Shown here: piece by piece, positions 55,006-64,000 of the stretch
Layout: each line of letters opens with the position of its first letter
Numbering within the stretch: position 1 is the stretch's first letter
DNA from: Conexibacter sp. DBS9H8
Lineage (GTDB): Bacteria > Actinomycetota > Thermoleophilia > Solirubrobacterales > Solirubrobacteraceae
Length of the DNA: 64,000 bases
Assembly: GCF_023330685.1 (NCBI RefSeq)
Contig: NZ_CP097128.1
Span: forward strand, 3,038,001-3,102,000
Reading direction: 5' to 3'
Notes under the pieces: generated by a model
Seen by the model: the letters and a program-made list of their open reading frames with translations, nothing else
Database searches by the model: none
Told to the model about the DNA's origin: nothing
Program-made: the position numbers and the translations under genes

Positions 55006-56469
55006 ATGGCGGCGGCACCGAGGCATGACGACGGCGGTCAGCGACCGCCCCGGCGAGGACGGCTCACGCCGCTTCTGCTCTGCCTGCTCGCGCTCGGGCT
55101 CGGGCCACTCGCGGCGATCGCCGCCGCGGGCGATGCCCAGGGTGGGCCGCCCTCTGGCGGCGGAGGCCTGATCACGACCTCCACGACGGGCGGAAGCCTG
55201 ACGATCGGGACGACGACGCTGATCGCCTCCACCACGACGACGTCTGCGGCGGGCACCACCACGACGACCTGCAACGAGCCTGCGGTCGGGACGGTCACCA
55301 CGGCGGGGTCGGGATCGGGACAGAGCGGTGCCGGCTCGACGACGGGCGGTGCGGGCAGCTCGCCCCCCGGCTCGACGACGGGCGGTGCGGGCAGCTCGCC
55401 CCCCGGCTCGACGACCAGCGGCGACTGCACGGTCCCGCCACCCGCCCCGATCCCCGCCCCGCCGGGCAACCCGTTCACCCGGCGAGGCATGTGGATCTGG
55501 GAGCTGCCCGCCACCGACGGCGGCAGCCTGTCCGCGGTGATCGCCCAGGCCCACCGCTACGGGATCGGGACGATCTACCTCAAGAGCGGCGACGGGACGG
55601 CGGTCTGGTCCCAGTTCAATCCGAACCTCGTCAACGCCCTCCACGCCGCCCACCTCCACGTCTGTGCCTGGCAGTACGTGTACGGCAACGAACCCGTCCT
55701 CGAGGCCGAGGTCGGTGCCGCCGCGGTCCGGGACGGCGCGGACTGCCTCGTCATCGATGCCGAGAGCGAGTATCAGGGCAAGTACGTGCAGGCCCAGAAA
55801 TACGTCCGCGCATTGCGGGCGCGGATCGGCGCGCGATTCCCGGTCGCCCTCGCCGGGCTCGCCTACGTCGACTACCACCCGACCTTCCCCTACTCGGTCT
55901 TCCTCGGCCCCGGCGGCGCGCAGTACAACCTGCCTCAGATGTACTGGCAGGACATCGGCACATCCGTCGACGCCGTCTACGCCCACACCTTCACCTTCAA
56001 CGAGCTCTACCAGCGGCCGATCTACCCGCTCGGCCAGCTCTTCAGCGCGCCCCCGACCGCCGCCGTGCGACGCTTCCGCTCGGTCGGGTTCGCCTACCGG
56101 GTCACCGGGTTGAGCTGGTGGGACTGGCAGTCCGCCGGTCTGCGCCAGTTCGACGCGATCTCCACCCGGACCGGACCGATCCGCGACTTCCACGCGGACC
56201 GGACGGTGGCCAGCCTCGGCCGCGGCGCGATCGGGGACCTCGTCGTGCTCGCCCAGGAACACCTCTGGAACACGCCGGAGCGGGTGACCATCGACGGCGG
56301 CTTCGGACCGGAGACCGAGCAGGCGGTGGCGGCCTTCCAGGCCCAGGCGGGCCTTCCCGTGAGCGGGATCGTCACCCCGCAGACCTGGCTTGATCTGCTC
56401 AAGGTGCCCCTCCCCCAGATCACCTGGGTGGTGCGTCACGGTGCGGTCGTCGCTGAGGTGCGCGGCTGA
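55006..56469 (+). CDS. Secreted glycoside-hydrolase-like protein with peptidoglycan-binding domain
   Basis: A 487-residue exported protein. A basic N-terminus and hydrophobic stretch (LTPLLLCLLALGLGPLAAIA) form the signal. Residues 45-150 are a Thr/Ser/Gly/Pro linker with a 12-residue tandem repeat. Residues 160-390 look like a TIM-barrel glycosidase-like domain (GMWIWELPATDGGSLSAVIA, GIGTIYLKSGDG, ADCLVIDAESEYQGKYVQAQ, LPQMYWQDIG). The DAESE segment supplies acidic residues at the barrel core. Residues 405-475 are a PG_binding_1 domain (VTIDGGFGPETEQAVAAFQA). A wall-modifying role is likely; the bond cleaved is unknown. It ends at a very strong bidirectional hairpin. Confidence 0.78.
   Translation: MAAAPRHDDGGQRPPRRGRLTPLLLCLLALGLGPLAAIAAAGDAQGGPPSGGGGLITTSTTGGSLTIGTTTLIASTTTTSAAGTTTTTCNEPAVGTVTTAGSGSGQSGAGSTTGGAGSSPPGSTTGGAGSSPPGSTTSGDCTVPPPAPIPAPPGNPFTRRGMWIWELPATDGGSLSAVIAQAHRYGIGTIYLKSGDGTAVWSQFNPNLVNALHAAHLHVCAWQYVYGNEPVLEAEVGAAAVRDGADCLVIDAESEYQGKYVQAQKYVRALRARIGARFPVALAGLAYVDYHPTFPYSVFLGPGGAQYNLPQMYWQDIGTSVDAVYAHTFTFNELYQRPIYPLGQLFSAPPTAAVRRFRSVGFAYRVTGLSWWDWQSAGLRQFDAISTRTGPIRDFHADRTVASLGRGAIGDLVVLAQEHLWNTPERVTIDGGFGPETEQAVAAFQAQAGLPVSGIVTPQTWLDLLKVPLPQITWVVRHGAVVAEVRG
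55333..55404 (+). repeat. Two perfect 36-nt tandem repeats in a linker
   Basis: Two identical 36-nt units (55333-55368 and 55369-55404), followed by the first 11 nt of a third. Each encodes a Gly/Ser/Thr/Pro-rich dodecapeptide (GSTTGGAGSSPP) in the secreted protein's linker. Perfect identity suggests recent duplication and possible length variation between strains. Confidence 0.85.
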
Positions 56470-56485
56470 TCCGGTCTCGGTCGCA

Positions 56486-56530
56486 CGAGGGGGGACTTTT
56501 GTGTCCCCAGGACGCAAAAGTCCCCCCTCG
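56486..56530. terminator. Strong bidirectional hairpin between convergent genes
   Basis: CGAGGGGGGACTTTTG and CAAAAGTCCCCCCTCG pair perfectly over 16 bp. The loop extends the stem by a T-G wobble and GTCC/GGAC, giving about 21 bp. It stands 16 nt after the secreted protein's stop and 47 nt from the convergent proline dehydrogenase gene. The stem itself carries a T or A run on each strand. Confidence 0.8.
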
Positions 56531-56577
56531 CTCGCCTGCACGTCCCGGCCCGCGGCTCCCGGCCCGAACCGCCGCGG

Positions 56578-57900
56578 TCATGGCGGGGCGAGCAGGGCGC
56601 CGAGCGCGGTCCCGCCCGCCCGGCGGCTGAGGAAACTATCGTTGGCGGTGTTCTCGAGCAGGCGCCGGACGAGGTAGGCCATCCCGGCGACGACGTCCCC
56701 GACGGGCGCGTACACGCGGCAGCGCAGCCCCTCGGCGGCGAGCGCCCGCCCAAGGTCGTCGCCGAGCCCGCGCAGCACCTGGTACTCGACGTCCCCGGGG
56801 GCGAGCCCGGCCGCCTCCGCGCAGGCGATCGCGTGGGCGACCGAGCGGAGGTTGTGGCTCGCGATCGCGGTGCGCAGGGTCGGAAAGGCGCCGATCAACC
56901 GGGCGCTGAGGGTCTCGAAGGCGCGGTCGGAGTCGGCCTGGGCGCTCCACACGGGGACCGGCCAGCCGTGTTGGGCGGCGAGGATCGTCTCATGATCCCA
57001 GTAGGCGCCCTTGACGAGGCGGACGGTGAGCGGCACCGTCCGGCGCCCCCCGGCGGCGGGGTCGGCCGCCCAGGCGATCACCCGGTCGAGCACCTCCCCG
57101 CTGTCGCGCAGATAGGCCTGGAGGACGATCCCGGCCGACGGGCCGTCGGTGAACTCCGGCTCGGCGAGCAGGTCGAGGACGAGCTCGAGCACGAGCGCAC
57201 GGGAGTCGAGTGACTCCATGTCGATGTGCAGGTGGGCGCCGATCCGGTCCGCGTGGGCCAGCAGCTCGCGCAGGAGCGGGCGGGCGTCCTCGGCGCCTCG
57301 CTCGGGGGCGTGGGGCCGCACGAGCGGGGTGAGCGCGGTCACCTTGACGCTCAGGTTGACCCGCGGGAGCGCGCCGGCCCCGTCGCACTCGGCGTCCGCA
57401 CGCGGGGCCCAAGCCTCAGCGGCGACCGCGAGCGCATCCAGGGTGTCATGACAGCGCCGAGCGTAGGCCGCCGCCTCCGCCGGGGTGACCGTCCGCTCCC
57501 CGAGCAGGTCGACGGTCACGGCGATCCCCTGCTCCCACAGGGCGCCCAGCTCGGGCGCGGCGGCGCTGACCGACTCGCCGATGATGAACCGGCCGGCCAT
57601 CTCCGCGACCGCCCGGCCCCCGAGCCACCCCGCGGCGCGGCGGCCGAGCGGGCGCGACAGCCCGCTCCGCAGCCGGCCGGGCGGCAGGAACGCGATCAGG
57701 TGGGCGGCAAGCTCGTCCGGGCTCACACAGGCGGGGGCGACGTCCACGGTGCGAAACAGCGCGGCCCGCAGCTCCGGGCGGCCACTCAGCCAGCTCATCA
57801 GCCGATCCTCACCGCGGGCGCGGAGCCCGCCGCCGCCGGCGGCGCGGGCGAGCCGGCGGCCGACGCGACGGATCTCCGGCTCGAGGGCGGGGCCACTCAC
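56578..57900 (-). CDS. Proline dehydrogenase
   Basis: FAD enzyme that oxidises proline to pyrroline-5-carboxylate. The 440-residue protein has LPRVNLSVKVTALTPLVRP, HLHIDMESLDSRALVLELV, GIVLQAYLRDSGEVLDRV, VRLVKGAYWDHETI (active-site Lys) and the C-terminal RRLLENTANDSFL with the paired Arg that bind the proline carboxylate. It follows the P5C dehydrogenase gene with a 4-nt overlap, so the two steps are translated together. In many bacteria they are one PutA protein; here they are separate coupled genes. Confidence 0.93.
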   Translation of the reverse strand: MSGPALEPEIRRVGRRLARAAGGGGLRARGEDRLMSWLSGRPELRAALFRTVDVAPACVSPDELAAHLIAFLPPGRLRSGLSRPLGRRAAGWLGGRAVAEMAGRFIIGESVSAAAPELGALWEQGIAVTVDLLGERTVTPAEAAAYARRCHDTLDALAVAAEAWAPRADAECDGAGALPRVNLSVKVTALTPLVRPHAPERGAEDARPLLRELLAHADRIGAHLHIDMESLDSRALVLELVLDLLAEPEFTDGPSAGIVLQAYLRDSGEVLDRVIAWAADPAAGGRRTVPLTVRLVKGAYWDHETILAAQHGWPVPVWSAQADSDRAFETLSARLIGAFPTLRTAIASHNLRSVAHAIACAEAAGLAPGDVEYQVLRGLGDDLGRALAAEGLRCRVYAPVGDVVAGMAYLVRRLLENTANDSFLSRRAGGTALGALLAPP

Positions 57901-59450
57901 GCCGGGATCCCGTGCCGGGTGAGGTCCTCACAGACGACGACCGGGTCGCTGAAGTGGGCGAGATAGTCGGGGCCGCCGGCCTTGGACCCGGTGCCCGACA
58001 GGCGGTTGCCGCCAAAGGGTTGGCGACCGACGATCGCCCCGGTGCTCGGGCGGTTGACGTAGAGGTTCCCGACCGGGGTGCGGGCGCTCACGTAGGCGAC
58101 CGTGTCCGGGCTGCGGGTGAACACCGCCCCGGTCAGCGCCTGGGGTTGCTCGTCGACCCGGTCACAGGCCGCCGCGAGGCTCGGGACCGTCTCGACGCTC
58201 AGCACGGGCCCGAAGATCTCCTCGCAGGTGACGTGGCTGCCGGCGGGCGGGTCGAAGACGAGCGTCGGGGGCACGTAGTAGCCGTCGTCGTCCGGGAGCG
58301 GGCCGCCGGAGTGCGCCTCCCCGGCAGCCGCCGCGACCACCGCGGCGATCCGGGCCTGGGCGTCGGCCTCGATCACCGCCGGAACGTCGGTGCCGAACGC
58401 CTCAGCGGGGCCGACGGCCAGGGTGGCCAGAGCGCCGATCAGACGCACCTTCAGGGTGGCGGCGACGCGCTCGTGGACGAGCAGCCGCGCCGTCGCCGAG
58501 CACTTCTGCCCGGCGAACCCGAAGGCGGAGGTGAGCGCGGCCGGGACGACGTCGTCGAGGTCAGCGTCCGCGTCGACGATCATGGCGTTCTTGCCCCCGA
58601 GCTCGGCGACGACCCGGGTGAGGTGGCGTTGCCCCGGGGCCGGCCGGGCGGCGGCGGCCATGATCTCGAGGCCGACCGCCGCGGACCCGGTGAAGGCGAC
58701 CGTCGACACGCCCGGGTGGACGACGAGCGCCGCTCCCGTCTCCCCCTCCCCGGGCAGCAGGTTGAGCACGCCGGGCGGGAGCCCGGCGGCGGCGAACGCG
58801 TCGAAGATCGCGAGCGCGCAGCCGGGCGACTGCTCGGCCGGCTTGAGACAGACGGCGTTGCCGGTCACCAGCGCGGCGGCGGTCATCCCGCAGGCGATCG
58901 CGATCGGGAAGTTCCACGGGGCGATCACCGCACACACCCCGCGCGGGCGGCGGAACTGGCGGTTGCGCTCCCCCGGCGGGGAGAGCAACTCGGGTCCGGC
59001 CGCCTCCACCTCGGCGCGGTGGGCGTAGTAGCGACAGAAGTCGATCGCCTCAGCGACGTCGGCGGCCGCCTCCGGCCACGGCTTGGCGCACTCGGCGACC
59101 TCGAGGGCAGCGAGCTCGTAGCGGCGGGCCGCGAGCTCAGCGGCGGCGGCGCGCAGGATCGCCGCCCGGGCGCCGACCGGGATGGCCCCCCAGGCGCGTT
59201 GGGCGGCGGTGGCGGCGGAGACGGCCGAGTCGACGTCAGAGGCGCTGGCCCGGCAGGCCAGCGCCACCTTCCGAGCCGGGTGTGACGGGTCGGGGCTGAC
59301 GAGGTCGGCGCCATGGCGACGGTCCCCGGCGACGATCACCGGGACCGACAACGGCAGGCGTGGGGTGAGGGCCGCGAGGGCCTCGCGGCAACGGGCCCGC
59401 TCGTCAGCGCGGCGGAGCTCGAGCAGGGGCTCGTTGGCGAACTCAGGCAC
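57897..59450 (-). CDS. L-glutamate gamma-semialdehyde (P5C) dehydrogenase
   Basis: NAD-dependent aldehyde dehydrogenase that turns glutamate semialdehyde into glutamate. The 517-residue protein shows VIAPWNFPIAIACGMTAAAL, AFTGSAAVGLEIM, VVAELGGKNAMIVDADADLD, GFAGQKCSATARLLV with the catalytic Cys near 315, and GRQPFGGNRLSGTGSKAGGP, which is characteristic of P5C dehydrogenases. It is coupled by overlaps to the CYTH gene upstream (8 nt) and the proline dehydrogenase downstream (4 nt). Confidence 0.94.
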   Translation of the reverse strand: MPEFANEPLLELRRADERARCREALAALTPRLPLSVPVIVAGDRRHGADLVSPDPSHPARKVALACRASASDVDSAVSAATAAQRAWGAIPVGARAAILRAAAAELAARRYELAALEVAECAKPWPEAAADVAEAIDFCRYYAHRAEVEAAGPELLSPPGERNRQFRRPRGVCAVIAPWNFPIAIACGMTAAALVTGNAVCLKPAEQSPGCALAIFDAFAAAGLPPGVLNLLPGEGETGAALVVHPGVSTVAFTGSAAVGLEIMAAAARPAPGQRHLTRVVAELGGKNAMIVDADADLDDVVPAALTSAFGFAGQKCSATARLLVHERVAATLKVRLIGALATLAVGPAEAFGTDVPAVIEADAQARIAAVVAAAAGEAHSGGPLPDDDGYYVPPTLVFDPPAGSHVTCEEIFGPVLSVETVPSLAAACDRVDEQPQALTGAVFTRSPDTVAYVSARTPVGNLYVNRPSTGAIVGRQPFGGNRLSGTGSKAGGPDYLAHFSDPVVVCEDLTRHGIPA

Positions 59451-59910
59451 CGTCCGGGCGGCCGCGGGTCGCGAGCCGGTGGTTCTTGTAGGCGAGGTCG
59501 GCGGTGACGTCGGTCCCGAACCAGTCGGGGGCCGTGAACGCGTCGGCGTCGGACTCGCTGGCGAACTCGACCTCGGCGACGATCAGGCCGGCGAGCGCGC
59601 CGGTGTAGACGTCGACGTCGATCCCGTCGGGCAGCCGGTGGCGGTCCTTGGTCAGCCGGCGGCCCGCCGTCGCCGGCCACAGCGCCGCGTACTGGTCCTC
59701 ACTGAGATCGATCTCTGTCTCCTGGCGGGTGAGGGTGCCGGCGGACTTGACCGTCAGCACCGGACGGCCGGACTTGCGCCGCAGCCGCGCCTCCGATCCG
59801 TCCTCGGCGATCACGAGGTACCCCTGCTCGATCGGTTCGGCCGCCACGGCGGCGACGATGCCGGGGAGCGGGCCCGGAACGAGCCATTTACGTTCGATCT
59901 CAACCGCCAT
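59443..59910 (-). CDS. CYTH-domain protein (probable inorganic triphosphatase)
   Basis: A 155-residue CYTH tunnel-fold protein. VEIERKWLV at the N-terminus is the ExExK signature; ARLRRKSGRPVLTVKSAG, RQETEIDLS and GLIVAEVEFAS provide the further charged strands. Most bacterial members hydrolyse triphosphate. ATG 59910 is chosen because it overlaps the uridylyltransferase end by 11 nt and gives the standard start MAVEIERKW. It lies in the middle of the NAD-UDPG-proline operon, with no visible link to either pathway. Confidence 0.9.
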   Translation of the reverse strand: MAVEIERKWLVPGPLPGIVAAVAAEPIEQGYLVIAEDGSEARLRRKSGRPVLTVKSAGTLTRQETEIDLSEDQYAALWPATAGRRLTKDRHRLPDGIDVDVYTGALAGLIVAEVEFASESDADAFTAPDWFGTDVTADLAYKNHRLATRGRPDGA

Positions 59911-61301
59911 CGCCGACCTCACCGTCTGGGGTGAGGATCGTGCCGGCCGGAACGACGATCGGGGCGCCGCGATCGGCGAGCTCGACCGCTCCACGCACAG
60001 CGACCTCGGCCGCGAAGGTGTAGTCGCCGTGGACGGTGAGGCGCTCGGCCTCAGCGAGAGAGGGCGCGCCGCCGGGGAAGCGCGCCTCGAACTGGTCGAT
60101 CAGCTTGTAGAAGCGCGAATCGAGCTCGACGAGGGCGAGCCGTTCCGGGTCCGCCGGCAGCACCTCGAAGGCGTCGGTGAGCCGGTAGGCGTCGGAGCGG
60201 AGCACAAGCAGGTCGTCGGTCGTCTTGACCGGCGCGAAGCGGGTGCGGGGCACCTCGATCAGGCGGGCGCCGGGGAAGGAGCCGATCGCCGCACCCATCG
60301 CCGCCTCGAGCTGAAGGACCGGCGTCGAGCCCTTGTCCCGCGGATCGACGGTCTTGTGGTTGACGATCACCGGCAGCTCGAGGCCGCCGGGGGAGTCGAG
60401 CACCTCCTCGAGCCGATCGAGGTCGACCCAGATCGAGTTCGTGTTGTAGTAGCGCCAGTGCTCGTAGTCCCGGAAGGACGCCTCGTCCTCGGGCGGGGTC
60501 TGGGCGGTCTCGCGGAGCACGAGCCGGCCGTCGGCGCGGCGGGCGAGGTGACCGCCCTTGCGGTCCGCGGCGGTTCCGCGGACGACCTCCATCAGGAACG
60601 GGATCTGCTCCCGGGCGAGGTGAGCGGCGATCCGCGGGTCGGCGGTCGCCCCAAGGTTGTCGGCGTTGGAGATCATCGCGTAGCGGAACCCGGCGGCCCG
60701 GAGCGCGGCGAGCATGCCGCTGCCGCGCAGGGCCGCGTAGACGTCACCGTGCCCCGGCGGGCACCACTCCAGGTGCGGGTCAGGTGGCCAGCTCACCGGC
60801 CGGTGGCTGTCGGCCTCGAGCTTGGGGACCATGCTCTGGAGAAAGTCGAGCTCGAGCCCGTCGGTGGGAAGCTCGGGGTGGCGGGCGAGAGCGGCGAGCG
60901 TCGCCTCACGGGTCGCGGTGGAGTTCATCAGCACCAGCGGGAGCCGGACCTCGGCGGCGGCCCGCTGGGCGAGGATCCGGCCGACGATGATGTCGAGGAA
61001 GGTGATCCCCTGCCGGGCCTCGATCAGCGACTTGGGCTCGCGCAGGCCCATCGAGGTGGCCAGTCCGCCGTTGAGCTTGATCACCGCGACGGCGGCGAGC
61101 GCGTCGGCGGCGTCGGCCGCCGGCAGATCGTGGAGGCCGGGGACGTCGGGGACCGGTTCGAGCTCCCGGGTCGGCAGCAGCGTCTGGGCCCCGTTCTCCA
61201 GCCGGGTGAGGGCGGAGCTGAAGGCGCTCAGCGCCTCCTCACTCTGCCCGGCCGCGCGCATCTTCTCGGCGGCGAGGGCGATCGTGTCCGTCACGGAGAG
61301 G

Positions 61302-61309
<8 letters not shown>
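59900..61309 (-). CDS. UTP-glucose-1-phosphate uridylyltransferase, eukaryote-type (UDPGP family)
   Basis: Makes UDP-glucose. The 469-residue protein belongs to the UDPGP family of eukaryotes and some actinobacteria, unlike the short GalU type. [11 protein letters not shown] (78-88) is the nucleotide-binding loop; [68 protein letters not shown] and [16 protein letters not shown] are family segments. ATG 61309 overlaps the NAD synthetase end by 8 nt; an upstream ATG 61321 is possible. Its UDP-glucose may feed wall or storage glycans. Confidence 0.93.
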
Positions 61310-63485
<2,176 letters not shown>

Positions 63486-63494
63486 CGTCGGGCG

Positions 63495-63500
63495 ATTATG
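63495..63500 (-). promoter_or_regulatory. -10 box CATAAT for the nadE operon
   Basis: CATAAT on minus, 9 nt before ATG 63485, with no Shine-Dalgarno sequence. It probably drives the five-gene operon nadE to proline dehydrogenase. Confidence 0.5.
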
Positions 63501-63564
63501 GCTGCCGGGGTCGGGCCGGCCAACGGCTGGGAGCGTCCGTGCGGCGGGCGGGCGCGGGCCTGCC

Positions 63565-63570
63565 TATGAT
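63565..63570 (+). promoter_or_regulatory. -10 box TATGAT for the universal stress protein gene
   Basis: TATGAT predicts a transcript start near 63577 and a leader of about 24 nt that includes AGAAGGAGA before GTG 63601. This gene has a normal leader, unlike its divergent neighbour nadE. Confidence 0.5.
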
Positions 63571-63600
63571 CGGCAAGACCAGCCCCAGAAGGAGACGACC

Positions 63601-64000
63601 GTGATTCTCATCGCCTACGACGGATCCGATGACGCGAAGGCGGCCATCGTCGAGGCGGGGCGCCTGTTCCCCGGAGACGCGGCGACCGTCGTCTGTGCCT
63701 GGCAGCATTTCCTCGACACGATGGCGCGGGCCGGGGCCGGGATCGGCATGGTCGTCGACTACGACACGATCGACCACGAAACCGAGCAGCAGGCCACCGC
63801 CCGCGCCGAGGAGGGCGCCGACCTCGCCCGCCAGGCGGGCCTCGGGGAGACGACCGCGGCGGCCCTCGGCGTGACGACCACCCTGGCGGACACGATCCTC
63901 GCTGAGGCGCGGCGCCGCCACGCGCGCGTGATCGTCGTCGGCTCACGCGGGCTCGGCTCGGTCAAGGCGTTCCTGCTCGGCAGCGTCTCCGGCGCCCTGC
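63601..64000 (+). CDS. Universal stress protein (3' end off the window)
   Basis: UspA-family protein. The visible 133 residues start MILIAYDGSDDAKAAIVEAG, the typical first strand with Asp in AYDGS. The ATP-binding segment VVGSRGLGSVKAFLLGSVSG fits the GxxGxxxxxxxGS pattern of ATP-binding members. GTG 63601 has AGAAGGAGA 5 nt upstream. The gene runs off the right edge a few codons before the expected end of a single-domain protein. Confidence 0.93.
   Translation, partial: MILIAYDGSDDAKAAIVEAGRLFPGDAATVVCAWQHFLDTMARAGAGIGMVVDYDTIDHETEQQATARAEEGADLARQAGLGETTAAALGVTTTLADTILAEARRRHARVIVVGSRGLGSVKAFLLGSVSGAL

Overview
This window looks like chromosomal DNA of a very GC-rich actinobacterium. Evidence includes the ftsH-hpt-tilS order, an actinobacterial-type integration host factor (mIHF), YrbE/Mkl lipid-transport genes, a eukaryote-type UDP-glucose pyrophosphorylase and many apparently leaderless genes with TANNNT boxes 6-9 nt before the start. 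The mix (type III glutamine synthetase, UDPGP-family uridylyltransferase, Mkl-YrbE without classical mce genes) reminds me of the class Thermoleophilia (Solirubrobacterales). That placement is an inference from gene content, not a search. I saw no tRNA, rRNA, CRISPR array, insertion sequence, phage gene or replication origin.

Layout. 1-3244 (minus): SCP2-like protein, tilS, hpt and ftsH (cut by the window edge). 3270-4019 (plus): a purine nucleoside phosphorylase read from a shared divergent promoter. 3912-8342 (minus): a 4'-phosphopantetheinyl transferase and a 1296-residue Pls-type non-ribosomal peptide synthetase with the layout of epsilon-poly-L-lysine synthetase. 8492-14161: a coiled-coil protein, a secreted lytic transglycosylase with a degenerate M23 domain, a hypothetical protein and a GT39-like membrane glycosyltransferase. 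14221-16144 (minus): beta-oxidation enzymes. 16273-18930 (plus): a His-rich PadR regulator with a DrrAB-type ABC exporter. 19682-22137: two tandem M29 aminopeptidases. 22253-23413 (minus): acyl-CoA dehydrogenase behind a TetR-type palindrome. 23625-29324 (plus): an acidic small protein, a secreted glucuronyl C5-epimerase-like protein, an MFS transporter and a sugar nucleotidyltransferase/dehydratase pair.

29356-37368: a small membrane protein, a MoxR-VWA pair, a NarL/DegU-type two-component pair (convergent genes), an NDH-2-like flavoprotein and an unusual lipoprotein. 37411-43187 (minus): a tight five-gene operon of small membrane protein, AlkA-like glycosylase, circularly permuted ATP-grasp/alpha-E fusion, transglutaminase and zinc metallopeptidase. 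43205-45174 (plus): an alpha-oxoamine synthase and mIHF with a structured leader. 45247-51736 (minus): an envelope lipid-transport operon (two YrbE permeases, Mkl ATPase, MMPL/RND transporter, thioredoxin-like protein) with no MCE protein. 51894-56469 (plus): lipoprotein, type III glutamine synthetase and a secreted glycosidase-like protein. 56578-63485 (minus): an overlapping operon of NAD synthetase, UDP-glucose pyrophosphorylase, CYTH phosphatase, P5C dehydrogenase and proline dehydrogenase. 63601-end: a universal stress protein, cut by the edge.

Most gene ends are marked by GC-rich perfect hairpins without T-tracts, several with CGGT in the loop. Convergent pairs usually share one bidirectional hairpin. 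The most interesting loci are the Pls/PPTase pair (adenylation pocket residues resemble a lysine code), the ATP-grasp/transglutaminase operon and the YrbE-Mkl-MMPL operon lacking MCE proteins.
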